From assembly GCA_902522385.1 (NCBI GenBank), contig CABYVK010000003.1, forward strand, positions 1 through 64,000: DNA of 64,000 bases, in the 5' to 3' direction. The DNA comes from an uncultured Pelagibacteraceae bacterium. Lineage in GTDB: Bacteria; Pseudomonadota; Alphaproteobacteria; Pelagibacterales; Pelagibacteraceae. Below are positions 18,468-27,748 of this stretch, piece after piece (position 1 is the first letter of the stretch; every line of letters begins with the position of its first letter). The notes under the pieces were generated by a model, which was not told the DNA's origin, ran no database searches, and saw nothing but the letters and a program-made list of their open reading frames with translations. Made by a program: the position numbers and the translations under genes.

Positions 18468-19624
18468 TAAAATAATTCTCCAGAAATACTTTTTATATAC
18501 ATTTCTTTTAGATCATCTTGACTTAATTTTTTGGGATTTCCTCCTGTAGATGGATCTTTAAATGCCATTAAGGAAAGTTCATCTAAATCAATATTATTAC
18601 AATCCATTACATCTGACAATTTGTGTGGAATATTTAAATTATTTCTTAATTCTAAAATCCAATTTAAAAAACTATCAAATTTTTTATTTAAATTAAGATA
18701 ATCACAAATCGATATTATTTTATTTTCGATTGAAGTTTTATTAAATGTTAAAACATAAGGCATAAATATTGCATTAGATAAACCATGGTGAACATTAAAT
18801 TTACCGTTTACTGGGTGGCTCAATGAGTGGATTGCACCCAGTCCTTTCTGAAATGCAGTCGAGCCCATTGAAGCTGCTGAAAGCAAATCCATTCTAGCCT
18901 TAACATCTTTTCCATTTTTAAAGGCTTTAATTAATGAATTTTTAATTAATTTCATTCCTTCTATTGCCATACCATCAGCCATTGGATGATATCCTGGTGC
19001 ACAAAACGCTTCTAAATTATGTGCAAGTGCGTCCATTCCTGTTGCTGCTGTTAATCTTGGAGATAAATCTAATGTAAGTAAAGGATCTAAAATAACAATC
19101 GAAGGTAACATTTTTGGGTGAAAAATAATTTTTTTTGCACCTGTTTCTTTATTTATAATTGCAGATGCTCTACCTGTTTCAGATCCTGTTCCAGCAGTAG
19201 TTGGAACTGCAATAATTTTTGAAATTTTAGAACTGTCAGCTCTTGTCCAGTAATCACCAATATCTTCGAAATCCCATAACGGTCGAGATTGATTGCACAT
19301 AAATGCTATAGCTTTTCCAACATCTAAACCACTTCCGCCTCCTAAAGCTATTACACCATCACAGTCCGAGGTATTATAAACTTTAACACCTTCATCTACA
19401 TTTTCTCCAATTGGATTTCCCGTAAAATTAGAATAAATTGCTAAATTTTTAAAACTTTTTTTTAGTCTTAATATTATATTTTTTATTAAATCTAAGTTAA
19501 TTAAATCTTTGTCTGTTACGAATAATGGATTTGAAATATTTAACTCTTTACAGGCTAAGGATAAATCTTCAATTCTTTTTTCTCCTATCCACATAGTGGT
19601 TGGATAGTTCCAATTAATACCCAT
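18467..19624 (-). CDS. Iron-containing (group III) alcohol dehydrogenase
   Basis: This 385-aa NAD(P)-dependent dehydrogenase of the Fe-ADH family has the nucleotide loop GGGSGLDVGKA (95-105), PTTAGTGSETGR (141-152) and the metal ligands Asp198 (TGMDALAHNLEA), His202, His266 (GAIHSLSHP) and His280 (NVHHG). All four ligands are present. It is divergent from tmm with a 77-base gap and coupled to the amidotransferase gene. It may reduce or oxidise small aldehydes/alcohols, and formaldehyde from TMAO demethylation is one possible substrate by context only. Confidence 0.9.
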   Translation of the reverse strand: MGINWNYPTTMWIGEKRIEDLSLACKELNISNPLFVTDKDLINLDLIKNIILRLKKSFKNLAIYSNFTGNPIGENVDEGVKVYNTSDCDGVIALGGGSGLDVGKAIAFMCNQSRPLWDFEDIGDYWTRADSSKISKIIAVPTTAGTGSETGRASAIINKETGAKKIIFHPKMLPSIVILDPLLTLDLSPRLTAATGMDALAHNLEAFCAPGYHPMADGMAIEGMKLIKNSLIKAFKNGKDVKARMDLLSAASMGSTAFQKGLGAIHSLSHPVNGKFNVHHGLSNAIFMPYVLTFNKTSIENKIISICDYLNLNKKFDSFLNWILELRNNLNIPHKLSDVMDCNNIDLDELSLMAFKDPSTGGNPKKLSQDDLKEMYIKSISGELF

Positions 19625-19701
19625 AACAAAATATAATTTTATTTTTTTAAAAATTATTAGTAAGATATATATATAAATTTATTAATGATAGGAAAAATTC
19701 T

Positions 19702-21033
19702 ATGTTAAAAGTAGCAATCATTGGTGCTGGTCCATGTGGACTTTCAATTTTAAGAGCATTTGAGCATTTAGAAAATAAAGGAGAAAAAATTCCTGAATTA
19801 GTTTGCTTTGAAAAACAAGAAAGTTGGGGTGGTTTGTGGAACTACAACTGGAGAACTGGTTCAGATCAATATGGAGATCCTGTTCCTAACAGCATGTACA
19901 GATACTTATGGTCTAATGGACCTAAAGAGTGTTTAGAATTTGCTGATTATTCTTTTGATGAACATTTTGGTAAACCAATTCCCTCTTTCCCTCCAAGAGA
20001 AGTGCTGCAAGATTATATTTTAGGAAGAGTGAGCAAAGGTAATATAAAAAGTAAGATTAAATTTAATACAAGAGTTACAAATATTATTGATAAAAATCAT
20101 AAGTTTGAAATTAGCTACCAAGATAAAGTTAATAATAAAATTTTAAATGATACTTTCGATTATGTGGTAGTCTCTACAGGTCATTTTTCTGTACCTTTTA
20201 TTCCTGAGTACGAAGGAATGAATTCTTTTCCAGGAAGAATAATGCACTCACATGATTTTAGAGATGCTGAAGAATTCAGGGGAAAAGATGTAATTGTTTT
20301 AGGTAGTAGTTATTCTGCTGAAGATGTGGCTCTACAATGTAATAAGTATGGTGCTAAAAGTGTAACAATCGGTTACAGGCATAACCCTATGGGTTTCAAA
20401 TGGCCAAAAGGCATGAAAGAAGTTCATTATTTAGATAGGTTAGATGGAAAAAAAGCCGTATTTAAAGATGGAACAGAACAAAATGCTGATGTGGTTATTT
20501 TATGTACAGGATATCTGCATCATTTCCCATTTTTAGATGAAAGTTTAAAATTAAAAACACATAATAGATTATATCCACCAAAACTTTACAAAGGTGTTGT
20601 GTGGCAAGATAATCATAAACTTTTATACTTAGGTATGCAGGACCAGTTTCATACATTTAACATGTTTGACTGTCAGGGATGGTATGCAAGAGATGTGATC
20701 ATGGGAAAAATCAAAATGCCAACTGATGAAGAAATAGATAAAGACATTAATAAATGGGTTTCAATGGAAGAAAAATTGGAAAATCCTGATCAAATGATTG
20801 ATTTTCAAACAGAATATACCAAAGAGCTTCATGATATGTCCGATTATCCTAAAATTGATTTTGAATTAATTAGAAAACATTTCAAAGAATGGGAACATCA
20901 TAAAGTAGAAGATATTCTTACTTATAGAAACAAATCATTCTCATCTCCAGTAACTGGATCAGTTGCACCTGTGCACCATACTCCATGGGAAAAAGCGATG
21001 GATGACTCTATGAAAACTTTTTTAAATAAATAG
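19702..21033 (+). CDS. tmm: Trimethylamine monooxygenase (flavin-containing monooxygenase)
   Basis: Tmm oxidises trimethylamine to TMAO using NADPH and O2 in the cytoplasm. The 443-aa sequence fits bacterial Tmm closely: FAD loop GAGPCG (8-13), ESWGGLWNYNWRTG near 40-53, SMYRYLWSNGPKE near 64-76, the FMO motif FPGRIMHSHDF (176-186) and the NADP loop GSSYSAED (201-208). AGG lies 10-12 bases before the ATG. The linkage to tmo, tdm and gmaS genes strongly supports the assignment. An A+T tract (ATATATATATAAATTT) precedes the gene by about 20 bases. Confidence 0.92.
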   Translation: MLKVAIIGAGPCGLSILRAFEHLENKGEKIPELVCFEKQESWGGLWNYNWRTGSDQYGDPVPNSMYRYLWSNGPKECLEFADYSFDEHFGKPIPSFPPREVLQDYILGRVSKGNIKSKIKFNTRVTNIIDKNHKFEISYQDKVNNKILNDTFDYVVVSTGHFSVPFIPEYEGMNSFPGRIMHSHDFRDAEEFRGKDVIVLGSSYSAEDVALQCNKYGAKSVTIGYRHNPMGFKWPKGMKEVHYLDRLDGKKAVFKDGTEQNADVVILCTGYLHHFPFLDESLKLKTHNRLYPPKLYKGVVWQDNHKLLYLGMQDQFHTFNMFDCQGWYARDVIMGKIKMPTDEEIDKDINKWVSMEEKLENPDQMIDFQTEYTKELHDMSDYPKIDFELIRKHFKEWEHHKVEDILTYRNKSFSSPVTGSVAPVHHTPWEKAMDDSMKTFLNK

Positions 21034-21037
21034 AAAA

Positions 21038-21994
21038 TTAATATTTAATTTTTAATTTTTTGTTTTTAACAATTGCCTCTAATAAAGAGATCATTAAAGG
21101 AACTTTTCGTTTATTAATTTTTTTAAATACAAAAGGAGCAATTTCTATTGCTAAATCAGCACCTTCTACTGTATCATTTTTCATAAACTTTTTCTTTGCC
21201 TGGGTAAAAGTATAGCCTTTTCCAAGATATTCTCCCATTTTACTATTTCTTCCTCCCATTGCACTTACGTATAAATCTCCTAAACCTGCCAGACCATAAA
21301 CAGTTTCCTTTTTTCCTTTAAAATAATTTGCAAGATATTTCATTTCATCAATTGATTTTCTGAACAAAGCCGATGATGTATTATGCCATTGTCCAGATCC
21401 AATTATCATTGAATAAATATTTTTTATTGCAGATAAAAACTCAACTCCATTAACGTCTCTACTAAATTCGGTTTGGTAATAATTTGTTGAAATTAATTTT
21501 CCAATTTTTTTTGCAATTTTAATATTTTTGTTTGCAACAACTGTGAAGCTTTTAACCTTTCTAGCTAATTCTTTTGCCAAACATGGGCCTTTCAAAACTG
21601 AAATATTTAAATTTTTGTTATACTTTCTTAATAAACTAGACATTGAAATTAAACTTCTACCATCTAATTTAAGGCCTTTAGTTAATACTAAAATAGGTGA
21701 TTTAAGTCTAACTTTTGATAAATTTTTTCCAACCAATTCTATTCCAATAGAACTCACAGCAATTACAATCAAGTCCCATTTGCGATTTAAAATGTCACTT
21801 GAAAATTTATTTATTTTTAATTTTTTTGGTAAATTTATATTTAATGATGGGTGATTTTTTTTTTTTGAGTTTAATTTTTTTAATAATTTAAAATTATATG
21901 GCTCTGTTAATGTAACCGAGTGACCATTATCTAACAATGGTATCGAGAAAGCAGCTCCCATAGCTCCAGCACCAATAATTAATATTTTTTTCAT
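21038..21994 (-). CDS. gpsA: NAD(P)-dependent glycerol-3-phosphate dehydrogenase
   Basis: GpsA interconverts glycerol-3-phosphate and dihydroxyacetone phosphate. The 318-aa protein has the GAGAMG loop (8-13), LTKGLKL, SVLKGPCLAKELA, and the NGVEFLSAIKNIYSMIIG segment with the catalytic lysine, then YGLAGLGDLYVSAMGGRNSKMGE. It starts 7 bases after the glpK stop, so glycerol phosphorylation and oxidation are linked. It is the last gene of the tmoX-to-gpsA block. Confidence 0.9.
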   Translation of the reverse strand: MKKILIIGAGAMGAAFSIPLLDNGHSVTLTEPYNFKLLKKLNSKKKNHPSLNINLPKKLKINKFSSDILNRKWDLIVIAVSSIGIELVGKNLSKVRLKSPILVLTKGLKLDGRSLISMSSLLRKYNKNLNISVLKGPCLAKELARKVKSFTVVANKNIKIAKKIGKLISTNYYQTEFSRDVNGVEFLSAIKNIYSMIIGSGQWHNTSSALFRKSIDEMKYLANYFKGKKETVYGLAGLGDLYVSAMGGRNSKMGEYLGKGYTFTQAKKKFMKNDTVEGADLAIEIAPFVFKKINKRKVPLMISLLEAIVKNKKLKIKY

Positions 21995-22001
21995 TTTATC
22001 T

Positions 22002-23480
22002 TTATGCTAAGGTTTTTTTAATTGCTTGCTTCCAACCATGCAATATATGATTTCTTAGTTTTTTATTAATTTTCGGCTTAAAAGCTGTTTCTTTTTTCCA
22101 TATATTTTTAATTTGATTTAATGATTTGAATTCTCCTACTTGATAACCTGCAAACAAAGCTGCTCCTAAAGCAGTGGTTTCTAAGACTTTAGGTCGAATT
22201 ACTTTTAAATTAATTACATCTGCCAAAAATTGTGAGAACCAATTATTAGCTACCATACCCCCATCAATTTTAACTATTCTAGGCTTTAAACCATCTTTAT
22301 TCATTGAATAAAATAAGTCATAACTTTGATAAGCAACAGACTCGACGGTTGCTCTCACTAAAGTTTTCCAATCACTATCTCTTGTAAGTCCTGTTATTAA
22401 ACCTCTGGCGTCAGGTCTCCAATAAGGTGCGCCTATTCCACTAAAAGCTGGGACAACATAAACTTCATTATTGCTTTTTGTTGATTTAGCTATTTTTTCA
22501 GTTTCATAAGCATTGTTTATTAATTTAATTTTATCCCTTAACCATTGTACGCCTGCTCCTGCTATGAAAATAGATCCTTCAAGAGCATACGTAGTCTTAT
22601 TATTCAATCGATAACAAATTGTAGTTAATAACTTATTTTTTGAATTTATTTTTTTTGATCCAGTGTTCATTATTACAAAAGCACCAGTACCATAAGTACT
22701 TTTTATAGATCCTTTTTCAAAACAAGCTTGTCCTACAGCTGCTGCTTGTTGATCTCCTAAAACAGCTGAAATGGGTATTTCTTTTCCTGTAACTCTCTTA
22801 TCTGTTTTTCCAAAATTATCTGCAGAATTTTTTACCTCAGGCAAGATGCTCCTTGGAATTTTTAATTTCTTTAAAATTTCATTATCCCATTTATTGTTAT
22901 TGATATTAAACAACATGGTTCTACTTGCGTTGGTAGCTTCGGTTAAATGCTGCTTACCTTTAGTTAATTTCCAGATCAAGAAGGTATCTACCGTACCAAA
23001 CAATAAAGTATTAGTTTTTAGTAATTTTTTTGAAACTTTAACATTATCTAAAATCCATTTTATTTTAGTGGCAGAAAAATAAGGATCTATAAATAACCCT
23101 GTTTTTTTTCTAAAAGTATTTTCATAATTTTTATTCTTTAGAGATTTACAATATTCCTGGGTTCTTCTATCTTGCCAAACGATCGCATTATAAATAGGTT
23201 TTCCAGTTTTTTTATTCCACAAAATTGTAGTTTCCCTTTGATTTGTAATTCCAATAGTAAGTATATTACCTTTTAAACTTTTAGCTTTTTTAATTACTTG
23301 CTTTAATGCTTTAAGTGTTGTCGACCAAATTTCATTTGGATTATGTTCTACCCATCCATTTCTAGGAAAGTATTGTTTAAATTCATATTGAGAAATAAAT
23401 TTAATGTTCCCTTTAGTGTCAAACAAAACAACTCTTGATGAGGTCGTTCCTTGATCAATGGAGACAATAAATTTTTTCAA
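22002..23480 (-). CDS. glpK: Glycerol kinase
   Basis: This 492-aa FGGY-family kinase phosphorylates glycerol. GlpK-specific signatures are visible: SIDQGTTSSRVVLFD (7-21), ITNQRETTILWNKKTGKPIYNAIVWQDRR, LTEATNASRTMLF, LGDQQAAAVGQ and KIDGGMVANNWFSQFLAD. The length is typical. The start lies 4 bases after the tmoW stop, so it seems to be transcribed with the osmolyte transporter genes. No glycerol facilitator gene is nearby. Confidence 0.94.
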   Translation of the reverse strand: MKKFIVSIDQGTTSSRVVLFDTKGNIKFISQYEFKQYFPRNGWVEHNPNEIWSTTLKALKQVIKKAKSLKGNILTIGITNQRETTILWNKKTGKPIYNAIVWQDRRTQEYCKSLKNKNYENTFRKKTGLFIDPYFSATKIKWILDNVKVSKKLLKTNTLLFGTVDTFLIWKLTKGKQHLTEATNASRTMLFNINNNKWDNEILKKLKIPRSILPEVKNSADNFGKTDKRVTGKEIPISAVLGDQQAAAVGQACFEKGSIKSTYGTGAFVIMNTGSKKINSKNKLLTTICYRLNNKTTYALEGSIFIAGAGVQWLRDKIKLINNAYETEKIAKSTKSNNEVYVVPAFSGIGAPYWRPDARGLITGLTRDSDWKTLVRATVESVAYQSYDLFYSMNKDGLKPRIVKIDGGMVANNWFSQFLADVINLKVIRPKVLETTALGAALFAGYQVGEFKSLNQIKNIWKKETAFKPKINKKLRNHILHGWKQAIKKTLA

Positions 23481-23484
23481 AATA

Positions 23485-25638
23485 CTAATCTATGCCAAGA
23501 TGTTTTTTTCTTTTTCCAACCCAAGTTCTAATCAAATTATCAAAAATCAATCCTATAAACGCCACACAGATACCAAGAGTTAAACCAATTCCTGCTCCAT
23601 TTTTATCTGAAAGTGCTTTTAAAATGTATTGACCAAGATCTTCTGTTCCAATGAAAGCTCCAATTATCACCATAAATAAAGCAAAAACTATTGTTTGATT
23701 TAAACCAAGCATCATATGTGGAAATGCTAATGGAAACTCAATTTTTGTTAATCTTTGAAATTTATTTACACCAGACATTGTTGCAGCTTCATGTAAGCCA
23801 ACAGGAACACTTCTAAGTCCCTCTATTGTATATCTAGTTGCAGGAATTGTTGCATAGACAATTACAGCAATTAAAACAGATGTATCTGTTATTCCAAAAA
23901 GCATCATTACAGGAATTAAATATACAAATGATGGGAATGTTTGAAATATATCGCAAACACCTAGCATAAATGCTGCAGATTTTTTGTTTTGAAAACATAA
24001 TGTTCCAACTGTAAATCCTATTAAACAAGAAATAACTACACCAAAAGTTGCCATGTATAACGTTACTAGTGCTCTATCCCACCATGGACTTAATGCTATA
24101 AATAAAGTCAAAGCAGCTACAACTAATGCTGATCGAAATCCTCCAATTAAATATCCTGCACCAACTGCTAGTACCAATGTAGCCACTGCAGGCATTCTTA
24201 AATATAAAGCTCTCATCGGCTGAAGCACATCTTGAATTAACCATGTGTTAAATGCTTTAATATAAACGAAGAAAGTATCAAAAATCCAATCAACTCCTTT
24301 ATTCCAAAAATCTGCTGTTGATATTCCTTTATTATGAGGAATTTCAAACAAGTAATTAAAACTACCTTTGAAAATAAAAGTCCCAACATATGCAAGAATT
24401 ATTCCAATTACGAATGAAGCTGAAAAAAATATTACGTTTTTATTTCTTTGGAAAAATGTCAGATTTCCAAAATAATCTGTTTGTTTATTTGCCCATGCCA
24501 AAGACATTTTATCAAGTAAAATTGCAATTAAACTAATGCATAAACCAGCCTCTAGTGCCAACCCTATATTGAGTTGATTAAGTGCTAACAACAAATTAAA
24601 TCCTAATCCTTTCGCGCCAATGAACGCAGATATAACTGCCATTGAAAAACAAACCATAATAACTTGGTTAACTCCAATTAAAATATCTCTTCTTGCTGTT
24701 GGAATTAGTACCTTGAACATTAATTGCCAGTTGGTACAACCACTCATTCTTCCAGCTTCAATAACTTCTGGAGGTATGGCTCTTAAACCTAATATTGTTA
24801 ATAATATCATTGGTGGAACCGCAACAACCATAGTAATAATTACGGCAGCGTGATCACCTACTCCAAATAAAACAAGTGCAGGAACTAATACAGCGTATTG
24901 TGGCATAGTCTGCATTACTAGAAGAATTGGGTACAATGCTTTTTCAACACGTTTACTTTTGTAAGCTGCAATACCAAGGCCTAAACCAAAAATAAATGAA
25001 AGTGGAGCTGCAACAAGTATAAAAGAAAGTGTTTGCATTGATGGTTTCCATTGACCAAATATAGAAATATAGATCATTGTTAAACCTGCAAACAAAGCCA
25101 ATCCTTTTCCACTTAATTTATAAGATAGTATAGCTGCTCCAGCTGCAACAATGGTCCAAGGTAAACCTGGCAACTCTAACCATGGATAAGCATCAATAAA
25201 ATCCCAACTTGTAAATGCAACAATAGTTTCTAAACCTCCAAGTAAAATCTCCCTAATTAATTCAATTAAAAAAGTCATAAATGAAGTTAAATTTCTACTT
25301 ATCTCTAATAATAATGGTCGAGTTTTAAATTCTTGAGTATCTTCGTTCCAAAACTCCATTGGCATCCATTCATTCATTAAGAAAAATAAAGAGTCATTTA
25401 TCCAAATAGGCAGCCATCCTAGAAGTGGAGGCAATCTCCAAAATACATCAAAGGCATAATACCTAACCTCTTTACCTAGAAAAAAATAAACACTTTGGTT
25501 TGGATCTTTAACAAATTCGGCCTGGCCTCTTATAAATTTATAAGTTTCAGGAACATCAATTGCAAAACATAAAGCAAAAAATACAATTAATAAAAATAAC
25601 CACTGAAATAATTTTGGATATTTTTTTAAATACTCCAT
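23485..25638 (-). CDS. tmoW: Fused two-domain ABC permease, TMAO/glycine-betaine type
   Basis: This 717-aa inner-membrane protein has two ProW-type permease domains in one chain: N-terminal (about 180-385) and C-terminal (about 490-705). Each carries an EAA loop, GLRAIPPEVIEAGRMSG and GLRSVPVGLHEAATMSG. An unusually long N-terminal segment (1-160) includes a periplasmic part. A double-length permease means one chain forms the whole membrane channel. Adjacent genes (ATPase 3 bases upstream, TMAO demethylase divergent from the binding-protein gene) favour TMAO as substrate, with glycine betaine or proline betaine as the alternative. Confidence 0.85.
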   Translation of the reverse strand: MEYLKKYPKLFQWLFLLIVFFALCFAIDVPETYKFIRGQAEFVKDPNQSVYFFLGKEVRYYAFDVFWRLPPLLGWLPIWINDSLFFLMNEWMPMEFWNEDTQEFKTRPLLLEISRNLTSFMTFLIELIREILLGGLETIVAFTSWDFIDAYPWLELPGLPWTIVAAGAAILSYKLSGKGLALFAGLTMIYISIFGQWKPSMQTLSFILVAAPLSFIFGLGLGIAAYKSKRVEKALYPILLVMQTMPQYAVLVPALVLFGVGDHAAVIITMVVAVPPMILLTILGLRAIPPEVIEAGRMSGCTNWQLMFKVLIPTARRDILIGVNQVIMVCFSMAVISAFIGAKGLGFNLLLALNQLNIGLALEAGLCISLIAILLDKMSLAWANKQTDYFGNLTFFQRNKNVIFFSASFVIGIILAYVGTFIFKGSFNYLFEIPHNKGISTADFWNKGVDWIFDTFFVYIKAFNTWLIQDVLQPMRALYLRMPAVATLVLAVGAGYLIGGFRSALVVAALTLFIALSPWWDRALVTLYMATFGVVISCLIGFTVGTLCFQNKKSAAFMLGVCDIFQTFPSFVYLIPVMMLFGITDTSVLIAVIVYATIPATRYTIEGLRSVPVGLHEAATMSGVNKFQRLTKIEFPLAFPHMMLGLNQTIVFALFMVIIGAFIGTEDLGQYILKALSDKNGAGIGLTLGICVAFIGLIFDNLIRTWVGKRKKHLGID

Positions 25639-25641
25639 ATT

Positions 25642-26673
25642 TTAACTACCGTTTTTTCTTCCTCCAAAAACTGTATCTATTATTTTTGAAGGTTTAATTG
25701 ATCCTACAATATTATTATTTGAGTCAACTACTCCTACTAATTTTTCTTGAGTAAGTATTTTCTCTGCAACATTTTCTATAATTTCATCTTTTGATACTTT
25801 TAAATCTCCTAAATTATCTTTACTTGAAGCATCCATTACATCCTCAATAATCAAAACCTTCTCTCTTGGTACTTCTTCAGTAAACTTTCTTACATATTCA
25901 GTTGCTGGATTTAGTACGATATTTGCAGGTGTATCTAATTGTTCAATTATACCATCTTTCATGATTGCTATTCGATCAGCTAACTTTAATGCCTCATCAA
26001 AATCATGAGTGATGAACATGATGGTTTTCTGTAATTTTTCCTGAAGTCTTAAAAACTCATCTTGCATTTCTTTTCTAATCAATGGATCTAATGCAGAAAA
26101 AGGTTCATCTAAAAACCATATATCAGGCTCTACTGCTAATGACCTTGCGATTCCTACCCTCTGTTGTTGTCCACCTGAAAGTTCTCTTGGAAAATAATTC
26201 TCTCTTCCATCTAGTCCAACTAGTTTTACCATTTCCATTGCTCTACTAATACTCTCTTCAGTATTAGTGCCTTTTATTTGAAGCGGAAAAGCAATATTTT
26301 CAACAACTGTTTTATGAGGTAACAAAGCAAAGCTTTGAAAAACCATTCCCATTTTATTTCTTCTAAGCTCAATAAGCTCTTTATTATTTAATTCTAATAA
26401 ATCTTGACCTTCGATAAAAATTTTTCCACCGGTAGCATCCGTTAATCTTGAAATACACCTAAGAAGTGTTGATTTACCTGAACCAGATAAACCCATTACT
26501 ACTAACATTTCTCCTTTTGCAACTTCAAAAGAAGCATTATTTACTCCAACAATGCATCCTCTTTCCTGAAAGGTTTTTGCATCTACATTGCCATTAGACT
26601 CTTCAAGCATCTTTTTGGAATTTTCTCCAAAAATTTTATAAACCGACTCGCATTTGATTACCGTCTCAGACAT
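25642..26673 (-). CDS. tmoV: ABC transporter ATPase, TMAO/glycine-betaine type
   Basis: This 343-aa ProV-like ATPase has Walker A GLSGSGKST (61-69), signature LSGGQQQR (165-172), Walker B WFLDE (186-190) and a His switch in FITHDFDEAL. The C-terminus (about 265-335) looks like a single CBS-like regulatory region; OpuA-type ATPases sense ionic strength through CBS domains. It starts 65 bases after the upstream 183-aa gene and ends 3 bases before tmoW. The symbol rests on context with tdm and tmoX. Confidence 0.88.
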   Translation of the reverse strand: MSETVIKCESVYKIFGENSKKMLEESNGNVDAKTFQERGCIVGVNNASFEVAKGEMLVVMGLSGSGKSTLLRCISRLTDATGGKIFIEGQDLLELNNKELIELRRNKMGMVFQSFALLPHKTVVENIAFPLQIKGTNTEESISRAMEMVKLVGLDGRENYFPRELSGGQQQRVGIARSLAVEPDIWFLDEPFSALDPLIRKEMQDEFLRLQEKLQKTIMFITHDFDEALKLADRIAIMKDGIIEQLDTPANIVLNPATEYVRKFTEEVPREKVLIIEDVMDASSKDNLGDLKVSKDEIIENVAEKILTQEKLVGVVDSNNNIVGSIKPSKIIDTVFGGRKNGS

Positions 26674-26738
26674 AAATTGTTTTAAAGTTATATTAAATTC
26701 TATAAAATTAAAATGTTAATAATTGTTGCCTTTCCTAA

Positions 26739-27290
26739 TTAAAAATTTTTAATAAAATAAACTCTAGTATCAATTCCAGTACTTAAAAAACTTAAAGCTT
26801 CTCCACTTATAGTAATACTTTCATCAACACCTACATTGTTTCCACTAACTGTAAAACCCGCAAAACATTTGTTTTTTTCTTCATCCCATTTGACAAAAGT
26901 CTCATCAATTTTATTTCCATTAATGGTATATAGCTCATGTGCTCTAAAATTTAAGAAATTAGCACCCATTATTGCTCTTTGAGGAATTAGTTTTGTAGCT
27001 TTACACACTTGCTCATATACATCATCCGTTAATTTGTAATGATCAGTTCCATCAAATGAAACTAATATTCCAGAGGGTAGTTTAGATATTAACTCACTTA
27101 GTTTTTTTTCTTCAGCAATTCTCTCTTCCTCTAACTTCATTCTTTTTACTAAATCATCACCTTGTCCAAAAATTCCATTTAAAATACTAAAAGATAGAAT
27201 TACTAATAGAGTAATAAATATAAGACCAATAAATTGTCTCAAAGAATAGGGTAAATCTTTTATTTTATTAATATAATTTTCTTTAGACAT
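26739..27290 (-). CDS. Unknown single-span membrane protein in the tmo operon
   Basis: I do not recognise this 183-aa protein. It has a short cytoplasmic N-terminus, one transmembrane helix (about 20-40, FIGLIFITLLVILSFSILNG), a charged helical stretch (KRMKLEEERIAEEKKLSELISK), then a mixed domain with two cysteines (QVCKATKL and KNKCFAGFTVSG) that would lie in the periplasm. It is coupled by a one-base overlap to the MORN gene upstream and lies before tmoV. It may be a periplasmic partner of the transporter, but this is speculation from position. Confidence 0.7.
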   Translation of the reverse strand: MSKENYINKIKDLPYSLRQFIGLIFITLLVILSFSILNGIFGQGDDLVKRMKLEEERIAEEKKLSELISKLPSGILVSFDGTDHYKLTDDVYEQVCKATKLIPQRAIMGANFLNFRAHELYTINGNKIDETFVKWDEEKNKCFAGFTVSGNNVGVDESITISGEALSFLSTGIDTRVYFIKNF

Positions 27291-27667
27291 TATTCTTTTA
27301 ACTTACCGTTCTTCCAAATACCTGTTTTTTGTTTTCCATCAGCCCAAGTAAATGTTCCTTGACCATTCATAAAACCATTAGCCCACTCCCCTTCATAAGT
27401 AGAGCCATCAGGAAATGTTAATGTTCCAATTCCGCTCCAAACACTATTTTTAAATTCTCCTTTATAAATATATCCATTTGGCCAAGTCTCTATACCTTGT
27501 CCCTCTTTTTTTGTAGAAACCCACTCCCCTTCATAAGTGGTTTTATCAGTGTAAACCCACTTACCATAACCATTATCACAATTACCCTCTTTACAACCAG
27601 TGCTTCGGGCAAATACAGAAGTACTTATTAAAAAGCTTAATAATATAAAAAGTAGAAATTTTTTCAT
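27290..27667 (-). CDS. Secreted MORN-repeat protein
   Basis: This 125-aa protein has a signal peptide (MKKFLLFILLSFLISTSVFA, cleavage after about residue 20) and then about four MORN repeats with the YEGEW/YKGEF pattern: TTYEGEWVSTKKEGQG, YIYKGEFKNSVWSGIG, STYEGEWANGFMNGQG and KTGIWKNGKL. MORN repeats form extended beta-sheets that can contact lipids or proteins. It is periplasmic or outer-membrane associated by signal peptide. It sits between tmoX and the ATPase gene, downstream of a stem-loop, and overlaps the next gene by one base. Confidence 0.88.
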   Translation of the reverse strand: MKKFLLFILLSFLISTSVFARSTGCKEGNCDNGYGKWVYTDKTTYEGEWVSTKKEGQGIETWPNGYIYKGEFKNSVWSGIGTLTFPDGSTYEGEWANGFMNGQGTFTWADGKQKTGIWKNGKLKE

Positions 27668-27691
27668 GAATTTATTTTACACAAAATCATA

Positions 27692-27724
27692 TAAAAAAAA
27701 ATCCCCCCCAACAAGTTGGGGGAG
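27692..27724 (-). terminator. Stem-loop after tmoX (terminator/attenuator)
   Basis: Read on the minus strand, CCCCCAA, CTTG, TTGGGGG forms a 7-bp GC-rich stem followed closely by a run of about nine T residues. It lies between the binding-protein gene and the rest of the operon. Partial termination here would give a large excess of binding-protein mRNA over transporter mRNA. Confidence 0.8.
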
Positions 27725-27748
27725 ATTTTAAATTTTTAACTTTAATCC

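Noticed and set aside
23834-24028. Cysteine/asparagine-rich 64-aa minus ORF inside tmoW
   Set aside because: Out-of-frame shadow of a two-domain permease with intact EAA motifs.
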